From Novosphingobium sp. 28-62-57 (GTDB taxonomy: Bacteria; Pseudomonadota; Alphaproteobacteria; Sphingomonadales; Sphingomonadaceae), in assembly GCA_002256985.1 (NCBI GenBank), contig NCGO01000001.1, positions 434,001 to 498,000 on the forward strand: 64,000 nt of DNA, given 5' to 3'. Of the stretch, positions 18,809-27,853 are shown piece by piece. The notes beneath the pieces were generated by a model. It saw nothing but the letters and a program-made list of their open reading frames with translations. It ran no database searches and was not told where the DNA came from. The position numbers and the translations under genes were made by a program. Every line of letters begins with the position of its first letter. Position 1 is the first letter of the stretch.

Positions 18809-19513
18809 TTACCCCAGCGTTTCGTCGAGCAATTCCAGTAACGCGCCCCAGCTTTGCCGGTCGGCGCTGGCGTCATAGCCGATAGCGGCCATGCCGCGGG
18901 CATCGCTGCCCGGATCGGTGAAGCCGTGTTTGACGCCGCTGTAGCTGTGGAAGTGCCAGTTGGCTCCTGCGGCGTCCATTTCCTCCCAGAACGCGATGAC
19001 CTGTGCGCGCGGAACCAGCGGATCGGCATCACCGTGGCAGACGAGGATGCGCGCTTTGACCGCGCCGGGTTGGGCTGGGGCTTGCGTATCGAGCAGGCCA
19101 TGGAAGCTGGCTGCCAGCAAGAGGTCCGCGCCATCGCGCGCCAATTCGAGCGCGGCCTGCCCGCCCATGCAATAGCCAACGGCTACCACTGGCAGGCCTT
19201 GCGCTTCCGGCAGGGCGGCTAGCGCCGATAGCCCTGCGTGGAGACGCTGGCGGTAGCCGACGGCTGTTGTGCGCAACGGTTCCGCCAATTCACGCGCATG
19301 ATCGAAGTCGCGCACTTGCACGCCATAGAAATCGGCGATCAGCGCCAGATAGCCTTCATGCGCCAGCATCTGGGCGCGGCGGACCATTGGGGCGTTGCAG
19401 TTCATGATGGTGGGAAGGATCAGCACGGCGGCGCGCGCTGGTCCCTCCGGCTTTGCCAGAAAGCCGGTGAGAGGAGACTCGCCGTCGGCATAGTCGATCT
19501 GTTCGAGCGCCAT
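18809..19513 (-). CDS. Dienelactone hydrolase family protein
   Basis: A 234-residue alpha/beta hydrolase. The nucleophile is a cysteine in GYCMGGQAALEL at about residue 114, with Asp in HGDADPLVP and His in VKHGFTDPG. This Cys-Asp-His set defines the dienelactone hydrolase family. The ATG at 19513 (MALEQIDYADGE) is chosen because an upstream extension would overlap cysK. It is five bases after the cysK stop, probably co-transcribed. The substrate is unknown; many chromosomal members are not true dienelactone hydrolases. Confidence 0.88.
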   Translation of the reverse strand: MALEQIDYADGESPLTGFLAKPEGPARAAVLILPTIMNCNAPMVRRAQMLAHEGYLALIADFYGVQVRDFDHARELAEPLRTTAVGYRQRLHAGLSALAALPEAQGLPVVAVGYCMGGQAALELARDGADLLLAASFHGLLDTQAPAQPGAVKARILVCHGDADPLVPRAQVIAFWEEMDAAGANWHFHSYSGVKHGFTDPGSDARGMAAIGYDASADRQSWGALLELLDETLG

Positions 19514-19518
19514 GGCCC

Positions 19519-20436
19519 TCACTCCGGCAGGAAATCCGGTACCGAAAGGTAGCGCTCGCCGGTGTCGTAGTTGAAGCCCAAGACGCGGGTTCCGGCAGGC
19601 AGGCTGGGCAGCTTTTGCGCGATGGCGGCCAGCGTTGCGCCCGAGGAGATGCCCACCAGCATGCCTTCCTTGGCCGCACACTGGCGGGCCATTTCCTTGG
19701 CATCGGCAGGATCGACGGTAATCGCGCCATCGATGGATTGGGTGTGCAGGTTGCCGGGGATGAAGCCCGCGCCGATGCCCTGAATGGGGTGCGGGGCAGG
19801 CTGTCCGCCGGAGATGACCGGGGAAAGCGTGGGCTCCACCGCATAGGCCTTCATCGAGGGCCAGTGCTTCTTCAGTTCCTCAGCGCAACCGGTCAGATGG
19901 CCGCCAGTGCCGACGCCGGTGATCATCACGTCAATCGGATCGCTGCCGAAATCGGCAAGGATTTCCTGCGCGGTGGTGCGCACGTGGACGGCGACGTTGG
20001 CGGGATTGTCAAACTGCTGGGGCATCCATGCGCCGGGTGTCTGCTCGACCAGTTCCTTGGCGCGCTCAATAGCGCCCTTCATGCCCTTTTCGCGCGGAGT
20101 GAGGTCGAACGTGGCACCATAGGCCAGCATCAGACGGCGGCGTTCGAGCGACATTGATTCGGGCATGACGAGCACGAGCGGATAGCCCTTGACCGCGGCC
20201 ACCATCGCGAGGCCGATGCCGGTGTTGCCAGATGTGGGTTCGATGATCGTGCCGCCGGGCTGCAGGCTGCCGTCTGCTTCGGCGGCCTCAATCATGGCAA
20301 GGCCGATACGGTCCTTGATCGAGCCGCCAGGATTGCCGCGCTCGCTCTTCACCCATACCTCGTGGTCGGGGAACAGGCGGGACAGGCGAATGTGCGGGGT
20401 GTTGCCGATGGTGGCGAGGATCGAATCCGCTTTCAT
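19519..20436 (-). CDS. cysK: Cysteine synthase A
   Basis: A 305-residue PLP enzyme making cysteine from O-acetylserine and sulfide. The PLP lysine is in [11 protein letters not shown] at about residue 42. The substrate loop is [10 protein letters not shown] and the phosphate-binding glycine loop is [10 protein letters not shown]. The Ser ligand region is GISSGAT. Length is normal. It sits between an MFS gene (39-base gap) and a dienelactone-hydrolase gene on the same strand, an unusual setting with no cysE nearby. Confidence 0.95.
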   Translation of the reverse strand: MKADSILATIGNTPHIRLSRLFPDHEVWVKSERGNPGGSIKDRIGLAMIEAAEADGSLQPGGTIIEPTSGNTGIGLAMVAAVKGYPLVLVMPESMSLERRRLMLAYGATFDLTPREKGMKGAIERAKELVEQTPGAWMPQQFDNPANVAVHVRTTAQEILADFGSDPIDVMITGVGTGGHLTGCAEELKKHWPSMKAYAVEPTLSPVISGGQPAPHPIQGIGAGFIPGNLHTQSIDGAITVDPADAKEMARQCAAKEGMLVGISSGATLAAIAQKLPSLPAGTRVLGFNYDTGERYLSVPDFLPE

Positions 20437-20475
20437 TGCGCGTGGCTCCTTGTGGTAAACTCTATCCGTCCCAGC

Positions 20476-21780
20476 CTAGGACGTTCTGTATCTCGCTGCA
20501 AAGGTTCGCGCGTTCTTCAGTTCGGGAAACAGGAAAAACCACGCGGCGGTCACGGCAATTGCTCCCACGCCGCCGAAGACGGCTGCACCCGCCGCGCCGA
20601 GCAGCGCGGCTGCCACGCCCGATTGCATTTCACCCAGTTCGTTGGAGGCCGAAATGGCGAGGCCCGAGATTGAGGAAACCCGCCCGCGCACGGCATCGGG
20701 GGTGTGCAATTGCACCAGCGTGTTGCGGATGAACACCGAAACCATATCGCCCGCGCCCACGCCCATCAGCATCAGCAGCGAGAAGTAGTAGTTCGTCGAA
20801 AGCCCGAAGCCGATGGTGAACAGGCCGAACACGGCCACGCCCAGCAGCATCTTGTTGCCCACATTGTTGGCGATTGGACGCCGGGCAAGCACGAAGGCGA
20901 CCAGCGCCGCGCCCAATCCCGGCATCGCCCGCATGATGCCAAGGCCATCTGCGCCTACCGGTTGCCCATCTACCATCAGGATATCGCGCGCAAAGACTGG
21001 CAGCAGCGCGGTGGCACCGCCCATCAGCACGGCAAACAGATCGAGAGTGACGCAGCCCAGCAGGAACCGGTCATTCCACACGAACGACAGGCCTTCACGC
21101 ATCTGGCGCAGCGGTTTGGCGTTGCGGTTGGCTTCGGGCGGGGGGAGGCGGCGAATGCTAAAGGTGCAGGCAGCGCTGAAGGCCAGCATCGCTGTTGATG
21201 TCCAGTAGGGTGCCGATGGGCTGCCCGCAAAGAGCAGTCCGGCAATGGCGGGCCCGGCGACAGAGCCGATCTGCCAAGCCATGGAATTGATTGCGACCGC
21301 CTTTGGCATCAAAGCCGCGGGCACCACGTTGGGCGCTATGGAAGACAGCGCAGGGCCGATGAATACGCGCGCGGTGCCGTGCAGGGCAGCAAGGCCGAAC
21401 AGCAGCGGTAGTGACAGCACACCGGCTTGGGTGCACAGGGCCAAAGCCAGCGCGACCAGCAGATCAATGCACATCGCCAGCGCCGCCACATTGCGCCGGT
21501 CAAACCGGTCGGCCACCAGGCCCGCGAGCGGTGTCAGCAGAAACAGCGGCAGGAACTGCGCAAGGCCCAGCAGGCCGAGCTGGAATGCGGCCTGCGCAAT
21601 CGACATGCCATATTGCCCGCGCGCCACATCATAAAGCTGGTAGCCGAGGATGACGACCATGCCCGATGTCGCCACGACCGAGAAGAATCGCGCGATCCAG
21701 AACCTGCGGTAATCGGGAATCGCCAGCGGCGAGTTTGGCAGCGGGGAGGCGGGGTCTGGTGTGATCACGCCGCGGGCCAT
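20476..21780 (-). CDS. MFS transporter (EntS/enterobactin-exporter-like)
   Basis: A 434-residue membrane protein with about 12 helices. It carries the MFS loop LAGLVADRFDRRNVAAL between helices 2 and 3, and the DHA3-type motifs IGPALSSIAPNVVP and NSMAWQIGSVAGPAIAG. The order matches the EntS/MFS_3 subfamily; substrate unknown. ATG at 21780 is used; a TTG at 21804 would add eight residues. Neither has a strong ribosome site. It precedes cysK by 39 bases on the same strand. Confidence 0.9.
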   Translation of the reverse strand: MARGVITPDPASPLPNSPLAIPDYRRFWIARFFSVVATSGMVVILGYQLYDVARGQYGMSIAQAAFQLGLLGLAQFLPLFLLTPLAGLVADRFDRRNVAALAMCIDLLVALALALCTQAGVLSLPLLFGLAALHGTARVFIGPALSSIAPNVVPAALMPKAVAINSMAWQIGSVAGPAIAGLLFAGSPSAPYWTSTAMLAFSAACTFSIRRLPPPEANRNAKPLRQMREGLSFVWNDRFLLGCVTLDLFAVLMGGATALLPVFARDILMVDGQPVGADGLGIMRAMPGLGAALVAFVLARRPIANNVGNKMLLGVAVFGLFTIGFGLSTNYYFSLLMLMGVGAGDMVSVFIRNTLVQLHTPDAVRGRVSSISGLAISASNELGEMQSGVAAALLGAAGAAVFGGVGAIAVTAAWFFLFPELKNARTFAARYRTS

Positions 21781-21835
21781 GCCATCGGGCCCGGCAATTG
21801 CCAAGAAAGCAAAAGTTGCCCTGTTGTGATGGGTC

Positions 21836-22165
21836 TTAACGCGCCTTGGGATTGACCTGCAAAGCGCGGATCATCTTGGCAAATTCATCGACGCGCACAA
21901 TGCGTTCAAACTGAAAGCCTGCGCGGCCGCCGTCGACCCAGACCACGAAAGCTTCGATCCGGCCAATCACTGGCAAACGCACGGTCAGCCGCTCACCCCG
22001 GCCAAGGTCTTCGACCTCCGTCGCAAGAAAGCCGGTGGTCGAGATATTGGCCAAGTGCAGCATGATGTCGCCGCGCGTACGATGCTCGCCAATCACCGGC
22101 AGGTTTACCGGGTGACGAGTCGAACGACGCAAGTCGGTGACTGAAAGCTGTGCTCCGCCGCGCAT
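21836..22165 (-). CDS. PilZ domain protein
   Basis: A 109-residue single-domain protein. The cyclic-di-GMP binding signature is recognisable: an Arg-rich stretch LRRSTRHPVNLPV, then ANISTTGFLA (D/NxSxxG). A hydrophobic barrel follows. The start at 22165 is backed by a near-perfect AAGGAGGA ribosome site. It probably binds c-di-GMP in the cytoplasm; the partner is unknown. Confidence 0.85.
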   Translation of the reverse strand: MRGGAQLSVTDLRRSTRHPVNLPVIGEHRTRGDIMLHLANISTTGFLATEVEDLGRGERLTVRLPVIGRIEAFVVWVDGGRAGFQFERIVRVDEFAKMIRALQVNPKAR

Positions 22166-22241
22166 CGTTCCTCCTTCGCGTGGGTGACTCTGCCGAAGCA
22201 GTGCGAAGGGTGTAGCGCCAAATTGCCGAACAATTCGTAAA

Positions 22242-22287
22242 GCTAACGGCAAAACCTTGCCGGAGGCGGCAAGGCCTTGCCGTTAGC
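22242..22287 (-). terminator. Strong hairpin downstream of tyrS
   Basis: GCTAACGGCAAAACCTTGCC (22242-22261) pairs with 22268-22287 at 18 of 20 positions around a 6-base loop. It follows the tyrS stop on the minus strand and precedes pilZ. The T-run is short. Confidence 0.6.
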
Positions 22288-22338
22288 GATGCGGAAATCT
22301 TGATGAATTGCCCTGCTGGCGCGACCAGCCGAGCAGGT

Positions 22339-23568
22339 TCAGGCCCGGCGCAGGATGCCGTGCTTCTTTTTGCCAGAAGAAATACGAATTTCCTGATCTG
22401 ACAGCATGATAGCGCGCGAATCATCGGTCACCGCCACGCCATCCACGCGTGCGCCACCCCCGGCGATGAGCCGTTTTGCCTCACCCCGGCTTGCGGCAAA
22501 GCCGAGCCCGACCAGAACATCGATGATGCCGATGCTGTCGCCCGATGCCTCCAGAGTGGGGAGGTCTTGTCCAAGGCCACCACCTGCAAACGTGGCCGCA
22601 GCCGTAGCCTCGGCAGCCTTGGCGGCGTCTTCCCCGCGCACCAGCTTGGTCACTTCGTTGGCCAGCACGATCTTGGCCGTATTGATCTCGCTGCCCTCAA
22701 GCGCTTCCAATCGGGCGATCTCGTCCAGCGGCAGGTCGGTGAACAGGCGCAGGAATTTGCCCACATCGCGATCATCGGCATTGCGCCAGTATTGCCAGAA
22801 GTCCCAGGCAGGCAGGGCGTCTTCATTAAGCCAGACCGCGCCGTTCATGGTCTTGCCCATCTTCGCGCCATCGGCGGTGGTGAGCAGCGGGGTGGTGACG
22901 CCGAACACTTCCTTGCCGTCCATGCGGCGGGTCAGTTCGATGCCGTTGACGATGTTGCCCCACTGGTCCGACCCGCCCATCTGCAACCGGCAATCATAGC
23001 GCTGTGCCAGCTCGCGGAAATCATAGGCCTGCAGGATCATGTAGTTGAATTCGAGGAACGACAGCGACTGTTCGCGATCCAACCGCTGTTTGACCGAATC
23101 AAAGCTGAGCATGCGGTTGACCGAGAAATGCTGTCCCACTTCGCGCAGGAAGGGGATGTATTCCAGACGATCAAGCCATTCGGAATTGTCGAGCATCACT
23201 GCATCGCTGGGCCCATCGCCGAAGGTCAGGAAGCGTTCGAACACGGTCTTGATCGAGGCGACGTTGGCCGCGATGACCTCGTCAGTCATCAGTTTGCGCG
23301 CTTCGTCCTTGAAGCTGGGATCACCGATCTTGCCAGTACCGCCGCCCATCAGCACGATGGGCTTGTGCCCGGCCTGTTGCATACGGCGCAGCAGCATGAT
23401 CTGCACCATCGATCCCACGTGCAGCGATGGCGCGGTGGGATCGAAGCCGATATAGCCCGAAACGACCTGTTTTGCCGCCAGTGCATCAAGCGCGCCGGCA
23501 TCGGTCAACTGGTGGATGTAGCCGCGCTCGTCGAGCAGGCGCAGCAGGGAAGAAGTATATTCGGTCAT
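22339..23568 (-). CDS. tyrS: Tyrosyl-tRNA synthetase
   Basis: A 409-residue class I synthetase. The HIGH-type motif is PSLHVGSM, the tyrosine-binding region is [27 protein letters not shown], and the KMSKS-type motif is AKMGKT. A C-terminal S4-like RNA-binding domain ([22 protein letters not shown]) is present. The ATG at 23568 (MTEYTSSLL) is preferred over a GTG three codons upstream. It is divergent from the DOMON-like gene. Confidence 0.96.
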   Translation of the reverse strand: MTEYTSSLLRLLDERGYIHQLTDAGALDALAAKQVVSGYIGFDPTAPSLHVGSMVQIMLLRRMQQAGHKPIVLMGGGTGKIGDPSFKDEARKLMTDEVIAANVASIKTVFERFLTFGDGPSDAVMLDNSEWLDRLEYIPFLREVGQHFSVNRMLSFDSVKQRLDREQSLSFLEFNYMILQAYDFRELAQRYDCRLQMGGSDQWGNIVNGIELTRRMDGKEVFGVTTPLLTTADGAKMGKTMNGAVWLNEDALPAWDFWQYWRNADDRDVGKFLRLFTDLPLDEIARLEALEGSEINTAKIVLANEVTKLVRGEDAAKAAEATAAATFAGGGLGQDLPTLEASGDSIGIIDVLVGLGFAASRGEAKRLIAGGGARVDGVAVTDDSRAIMLSDQEIRISSGKKKHGILRRA

Positions 23569-23622
23569 CTCGGCCACTCACTATCGGGATGGCGCGCCTA
23601 GCACGGAGTTGCGCAATTGGGA

Positions 23623-24159
23623 ATGTTTGAGCTTTTGCCCCATCCGGCCAATGCACCAAGACTTGTGAAGTATGTGCAGGCGCGGATCATCGCGGTGGAC
23701 GACCTTTGGATGACCTTGCGCTGGCGGGTGGAGGGTGCGCAGGCGTTGGTTGTGCCGCCGTTTGCTGGCAGGGACCGGGCTGATGGGCTTTGGCAGACAA
23801 CCTGCTTTGAACTGTTCATGAAGCCAGTCGGTGGTGAGGCCTATGCCGAGTTCAATTTCTCGCCATCGCAACGCTGGGCCGCTTACGATTTCAGCGGTTA
23901 CCGTGAGGGTATGGCTGAGCGGGCAATGCCGCGTGATCCGGTGTGCACGCCGCGCCGGGGGCAGTCGGTGCTGATCTTCGATGTGGCGCTTCCTGCGGCC
24001 GCGCTGCCGTCGTTGCCTGCTGCCTATGGGCTGACGGCGGTGATTGAGGAGGAGGGTGGGCACAAGTCGTTCTGGGCGATGGCGCATCGGGAAGACCGGC
24101 CAGACTTTCATCACGAGTCTTGCTTCGCCGCGTTGCTTGCGGCACCGACCGCTTTATGA
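23623..24159 (+). CDS. DOMON-like domain protein
   Basis: A 178-residue protein recognisable from the pattern LWQTTCFELFMKP...YAEFNFSPSQRWAAYDF, with a second strand-rich half. This is the DOMON-like beta-sandwich seen in many proteobacterial proteins. No signal peptide is visible. The ATG at 23623 follows GGGA; an in-frame TTG lies six bases upstream. Its TGA overlaps the ATG of the next gene (ATGA), so translation is coupled to the NamZ-like gene, suggesting a related role. Confidence 0.8.
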   Translation: MFELLPHPANAPRLVKYVQARIIAVDDLWMTLRWRVEGAQALVVPPFAGRDRADGLWQTTCFELFMKPVGGEAYAEFNFSPSQRWAAYDFSGYREGMAERAMPRDPVCTPRRGQSVLIFDVALPAAALPSLPAAYGLTAVIEEEGGHKSFWAMAHREDRPDFHHESCFAALLAAPTAL

Positions 24160-25355
24160 AATTCGGTATCGACCGGCTGCTTGCCGACCCCGCCCTACGG
24201 TCTCCACTTGAAGGCAAGCGCGTTGCGCTGGTTGCCCATCCTGCTTCGGTGACCGAGGGACTGGTTCATTCGCTTGATGCGCTGATTGCCGCCGGGGTGA
24301 ACGTCACTTCCGCGTTCGGGCCGCAGCATGGGCTGAAGGGTGACAAGCAGGACAACATGGTCGAGACGGCGGACGAACTTGATCCCGTCTACGGTATCCC
24401 GGTGTTCAGCCTCTATGGCGAGGTGCGCCGCCCGACCGGTCAGATGATGAGCACCGCCGATGTGTTCCTGTTTGATCTGCAGGATCTGGGTTGCCGTATC
24501 TATACCTTTGTCACCACGCTGCTCTATTTGCTGGAGGCCGCGAGCGGCACTGGCAAGGCGGTGTGGGTGCTCGACCGGCCCAACCCGGCGGGCCGACCGG
24601 TAGAAGGCACGACGCTGCTGCCGGGCTGGGAAAGCTTTGTGGGCGCAGGCCCGATGCCGATGCGCCACGGCATGACGCTGGGTGAGATGGGTGCGTGGTT
24701 TATCGAGCATTTCAGGCTCGACGTCGATTATCGCGTGATCACGATGGAGGGCTGGACGCCTGACGCTGGGCCGGGCTTTGGCTGGCCGGAAAGCCGCATC
24801 TGGATCAACCCATCACCCAATGCGGCAAGTCTGAACATGGCGCGGGCCTATGCGGGCACGGTGATGATCGAAGGCGCGACCGTTTCCGAAGGGCGCGGCA
24901 CCACACGGCCGCTGGAAGTGCTGTTCGGCGCGCCCGACGTGGATGCCAAGGCGGTGCTGGTGCAAATGCGCAAGTTTGCGCCGCAGTGGATGGCAGGCTG
25001 CGCGATCCGCGAATGCTGGTTTGAGCCAACATTTCACAAGCACGCCAAGACGCTATGCAACGGATTGATGATCCACGCCGAAGGGGCGTTTTACGATCAC
25101 CATGCGTTCCGGCCTTGGCGCTTGCAGGCTTTGGCGTTCAAGGCGATCCGCACGATCTATCCCGATTATCCGCTGTGGCGCGATTTTCCCTATGAGTACG
25201 TGTTCGACAAGCTGGCGATCGATGTGATCAACGGCGGGCCTGCCTTGCGCGAATGGGTCGATGATGCAGCGGTGGTGCCTGCTGATCTGGACGCTGTGGC
25301 CGGGCGTGACGAGGCGGCTTGGGCGGAAGAGAGCAAGCGCTTCCGCCTTTACTGA
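24156..25355 (+). CDS. DUF1343/NamZ-family exo-beta-N-acetylmuramidase
   Basis: A 399-residue protein of the DUF1343 family, for which NamZ of Bacillus subtilis is an exo-beta-N-acetylmuramidase acting on peptidoglycan fragments. Family signatures visible are HPASVTEG, FGPQHGLKGDKQDNM, FSLYGEVRRPT, DLQDLGCRIYTF, VLDRPNPAGRPVEGT and SEGRGTTRPLE. Unlike secreted members it has no evident signal peptide, so it may act on recycled muropeptides in the cytoplasm. That is inference. It overlaps the upstream DOMON-like gene by four bases. Confidence 0.88.
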   Translation: MKFGIDRLLADPALRSPLEGKRVALVAHPASVTEGLVHSLDALIAAGVNVTSAFGPQHGLKGDKQDNMVETADELDPVYGIPVFSLYGEVRRPTGQMMSTADVFLFDLQDLGCRIYTFVTTLLYLLEAASGTGKAVWVLDRPNPAGRPVEGTTLLPGWESFVGAGPMPMRHGMTLGEMGAWFIEHFRLDVDYRVITMEGWTPDAGPGFGWPESRIWINPSPNAASLNMARAYAGTVMIEGATVSEGRGTTRPLEVLFGAPDVDAKAVLVQMRKFAPQWMAGCAIRECWFEPTFHKHAKTLCNGLMIHAEGAFYDHHAFRPWRLQALAFKAIRTIYPDYPLWRDFPYEYVFDKLAIDVINGGPALREWVDDAAVVPADLDAVAGRDEAAWAEESKRFRLY

Positions 25356-25357
25356 AA

Positions 25358-25380
25358 GCCCCCCGCGTTGAGCAGGGGGC
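25358..25380. terminator. Hairpin terminator after namZ
   Basis: GCCCCC pairs with GGGGGC around a GCGTTGAGCA-type loop, directly after the namZ stop and before the convergent minus-strand gene. Confidence 0.7.
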
Positions 25381-25386
25381 CACTTC

Positions 25387-26937
25387 CTACTTCTTGACCG
25401 GTTGGGGAATGATGGGCGAGATTGCGGCAATCACGTCTGCAGCGTTGTAGGCCACGTCAGCAAAGACCTTTCCATCACCGGGCGTGCCGGTTCGGAACCG
25501 GGCGACATTGAGCGCGAGTTGGCCGGGCATCATCATGAAATGGCTGTGCCCGCGCGACTTTGCGACGAGAGCCAAGTGCAACAGCATGGCATAGGTCGCC
25601 GGAGCACCGCTGCCATCACGCATCGTGCTGATCAGCTCACCATTTTCCGGTTCAACCTTTGGCGTGATCACATAACGCGACTTGTCCGTCTTCCAAACGC
25701 TCTTGGCGAACTTCGTGAACTCGTTGGGCGCAAAAGCCGAACGATAGGTCGCGAAACGGTCATTGTTGCTTTCGCCCGGATCGTTGATCTGGGCCACCGT
25801 TCTGGCCTGTTCGGCGGCGAGAATGTCTTTGGCCGAAGTAATCGGGATGTTCGTCCGGTCAGCAGGGGTTGCTGCGGCATCAAGTTTTTGTGCAACGCCT
25901 GCAACCATTCCCGCGCTTATGCTCGGCCAACGGCTTCGCGCCGAAAACAGGGTGCGTGCCCGCGTGGTTTGCCCCGAATCTAGCGCTACGAGGATCGCGT
26001 AAAGGTCATTCGCTTCGTTGGCTGAGGTCACGACGCCATCGTTCTTGCCCAGCGCAATGTCGGCCTCGGCCTTTTCCATGGCAAGCTTGATCAGGCGATC
26101 ACCTTCGGCAGGATTGCCTGCAAGGCGATAGGCAATCGCAGCGCGGGCCTGTGACGCATAGTAACGTGTCTTGGGCATGGTCGCTATGAGCGCCGTATAC
26201 GTGGCGTAATCGGCGGCTGTTCCGGCGAATTGGCCTGCCGCCGCGCGCGCATCTGCCCGCGATATCAAGGCAAGGGGCCAGGCCCGCGCGGCCTGATCAT
26301 AGACCGCTGCTTCGGCTTCGCCATAAGCTCGGGCGACCGACATGTAGCGTATGGCTGCAAGCTGCGCGCGCAGGTCGAAAGGGGTGCGCCTTGCCAGTTC
26401 CATCCCCAGTTTGTGGGCGGCGGCGAAATCGGCCTTGCCCGTCATGACCATGGCTTCCAGTTCGACAGCCGTGATGCCCAAGCTCTGCTGGTAGGCGGTG
26501 GTCGCGGTCAGTTCAGGCTGATCGGCGGTTACGAAACGGATATCGGCAAGGGCGCCATCCCAATCCTGCATCTCCATGCGATGGATGGCGCGGCCAAAGA
26601 TCAGTTCGATGCGGCGGCCGCCATCCTTGGCCGGTTCCGGCCCCGAAAGCGCTTCGTCGCAAGCTTTGATACCATCGGCACCGGTCTGGCGCTTCTTCGG
26701 GTCAGCCGCCTCGCGCTGCGGCAGCAGCAAGCCGACGACAGCAGTGATGGCGATCAGCCGAGCCACCGTACCGAGCGAGGACGCTTTGTTCGGGAAGCCA
26801 TCGCAGCGCACGAATGCCGAAGGGCCAGCAGGTGCTTTGGCATTGGCTGCAGCAGGAGCATCGGCGGCCGATGCGGCCACAGGATTGAGGATCAAAGCTG
26901 CTGCAGCGATTCCGGCAAGGCTATTCTTCAATTTCAC
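25387..26937 (-). CDS. Exported protein with TPR-like helical repeats, unknown function
   Basis: A 516-residue protein with a clear signal peptide (MKLKNSLAGIAAAALILNPVAASA). A short hydrophobic segment (LIAITAVVGLLLP) follows near residue 65. The body is Ala-rich and helical, with tetratricopeptide-like spacing: CDEALSGPEPAKDGGRRIELIFGRA, MEMQDWDGALADIRFV, AYGEAEAAVYDQAARAWP. The C-terminal third (KSRGHSHFMMMPGQLALNVARF) looks like a separate conserved region. I recognise no enzyme motif. It probably sits in the periplasm. It converges on namZ. Confidence 0.75.
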   Translation of the reverse strand: MKLKNSLAGIAAAALILNPVAASAADAPAAANAKAPAGPSAFVRCDGFPNKASSLGTVARLIAITAVVGLLLPQREAADPKKRQTGADGIKACDEALSGPEPAKDGGRRIELIFGRAIHRMEMQDWDGALADIRFVTADQPELTATTAYQQSLGITAVELEAMVMTGKADFAAAHKLGMELARRTPFDLRAQLAAIRYMSVARAYGEAEAAVYDQAARAWPLALISRADARAAAGQFAGTAADYATYTALIATMPKTRYYASQARAAIAYRLAGNPAEGDRLIKLAMEKAEADIALGKNDGVVTSANEANDLYAILVALDSGQTTRARTLFSARSRWPSISAGMVAGVAQKLDAAATPADRTNIPITSAKDILAAEQARTVAQINDPGESNNDRFATYRSAFAPNEFTKFAKSVWKTDKSRYVITPKVEPENGELISTMRDGSGAPATYAMLLHLALVAKSRGHSHFMMMPGQLALNVARFRTGTPGDGKVFADVAYNAADVIAAISPIIPQPVKK

Positions 26938-27042
26938 GCGCGTCCCCTTGGCTGGCTATGACATATAGCCGCAGAGAATCATGGCAAGCGGGTACCGCAG
27001 TTTCATGACCGATCCGGTTACAGCTGCTGTTGCCGCGATGGC

Positions 27043-27816
27043 CTATCGCCAAACGGGCGGGCGCTTGCCGAGAAAAGCTTCGATGCCTTCGCCGGTGTTT
27101 TCGTCCATCATGTTCTGCGCCATGACTTCGCATGCCAATTCATAGGCTTGCGCCTGCAAACGTTCGCGCTGGGCATAGAACAGGGCCTTGCCGCGGCGGA
27201 TGGCATCGGGGCTTTTGGCGGCAATCTTGCTGGCTAGCGCGTCTGTCACTGCGTCAAGGTCTTCCAGCGGCGTGACGGTGTTGATCAGGCCCCATTCGGC
27301 GGCGGTTCGGGCATCGATGAAATCGCCGGTTACCAGCATTTCGAAAGCGCGCTTGGCAGGCACATTGCGGCTGAGCGCCACAGCAGGCGTGGAGCAGAAC
27401 AGGCCGACGTTGATGCCCGAGACGGCAAAGCGTGCGGTTTCGGCTGCAACGGCAAGATCACACGCGCCGACCAATTGGCACCCTGCCGCCGTGGCGACGC
27501 CGTGGACTTTGGCGATGACGGGGACGGGCAGGGCCGTGATCGCTTCCATGACTTCGGTGCAGGCGGTGAAGAGCTGTCGGTAGTATTCAAGACGGCGCTG
27601 GCCGTGCATTTCGCCAAGATCGTGGCCTGCGCAGAAAGCCTTGCCAGCCCCTGCCAGCACCACGACGCGGACGGCAGGATCGGCGGCGATCAGGGCCAGT
27701 TCGCTCTTCAGCGCGGCAAGGAGCGCTTCTGACAGAGCGTTGAATTTGTCCGGGCGGTTCAGTGTGAGGACGATCTTGCCCTGATTATCGTGGGTTTTGA
27801 GAATCAGGTTCGTCAT
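27043..27816 (-). CDS. Crotonase-fold protein, ECHDC3-like
   Basis: A 257-residue enoyl-CoA hydratase/isomerase family member. The oxyanion-hole segments are present (GAGKAFCAGHDL and GVATAAGCQLVGACD). The two glutamates used by classical enoyl-CoA hydratases are not: GCEL is GCQL here, and the FGQPE region is FAVSGI. The downstream string NVGLFCSTPAVALSR resembles the ECHDC3 subgroup. The activity may therefore differ from hydration. The ATG at 27816 has a GGAGG site. The AI-2E-type permease starts on the same strand upstream. Confidence 0.85.
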   Translation of the reverse strand: MTNLILKTHDNQGKIVLTLNRPDKFNALSEALLAALKSELALIAADPAVRVVVLAGAGKAFCAGHDLGEMHGQRRLEYYRQLFTACTEVMEAITALPVPVIAKVHGVATAAGCQLVGACDLAVAAETARFAVSGINVGLFCSTPAVALSRNVPAKRAFEMLVTGDFIDARTAAEWGLINTVTPLEDLDAVTDALASKIAAKSPDAIRRGKALFYAQRERLQAQAYELACEVMAQNMMDENTGEGIEAFLGKRPPVWR

Positions 27817-27853
27817 GCTTGCCTCCACCGCTGGTTTTGAGGTTGCGCCCGGA

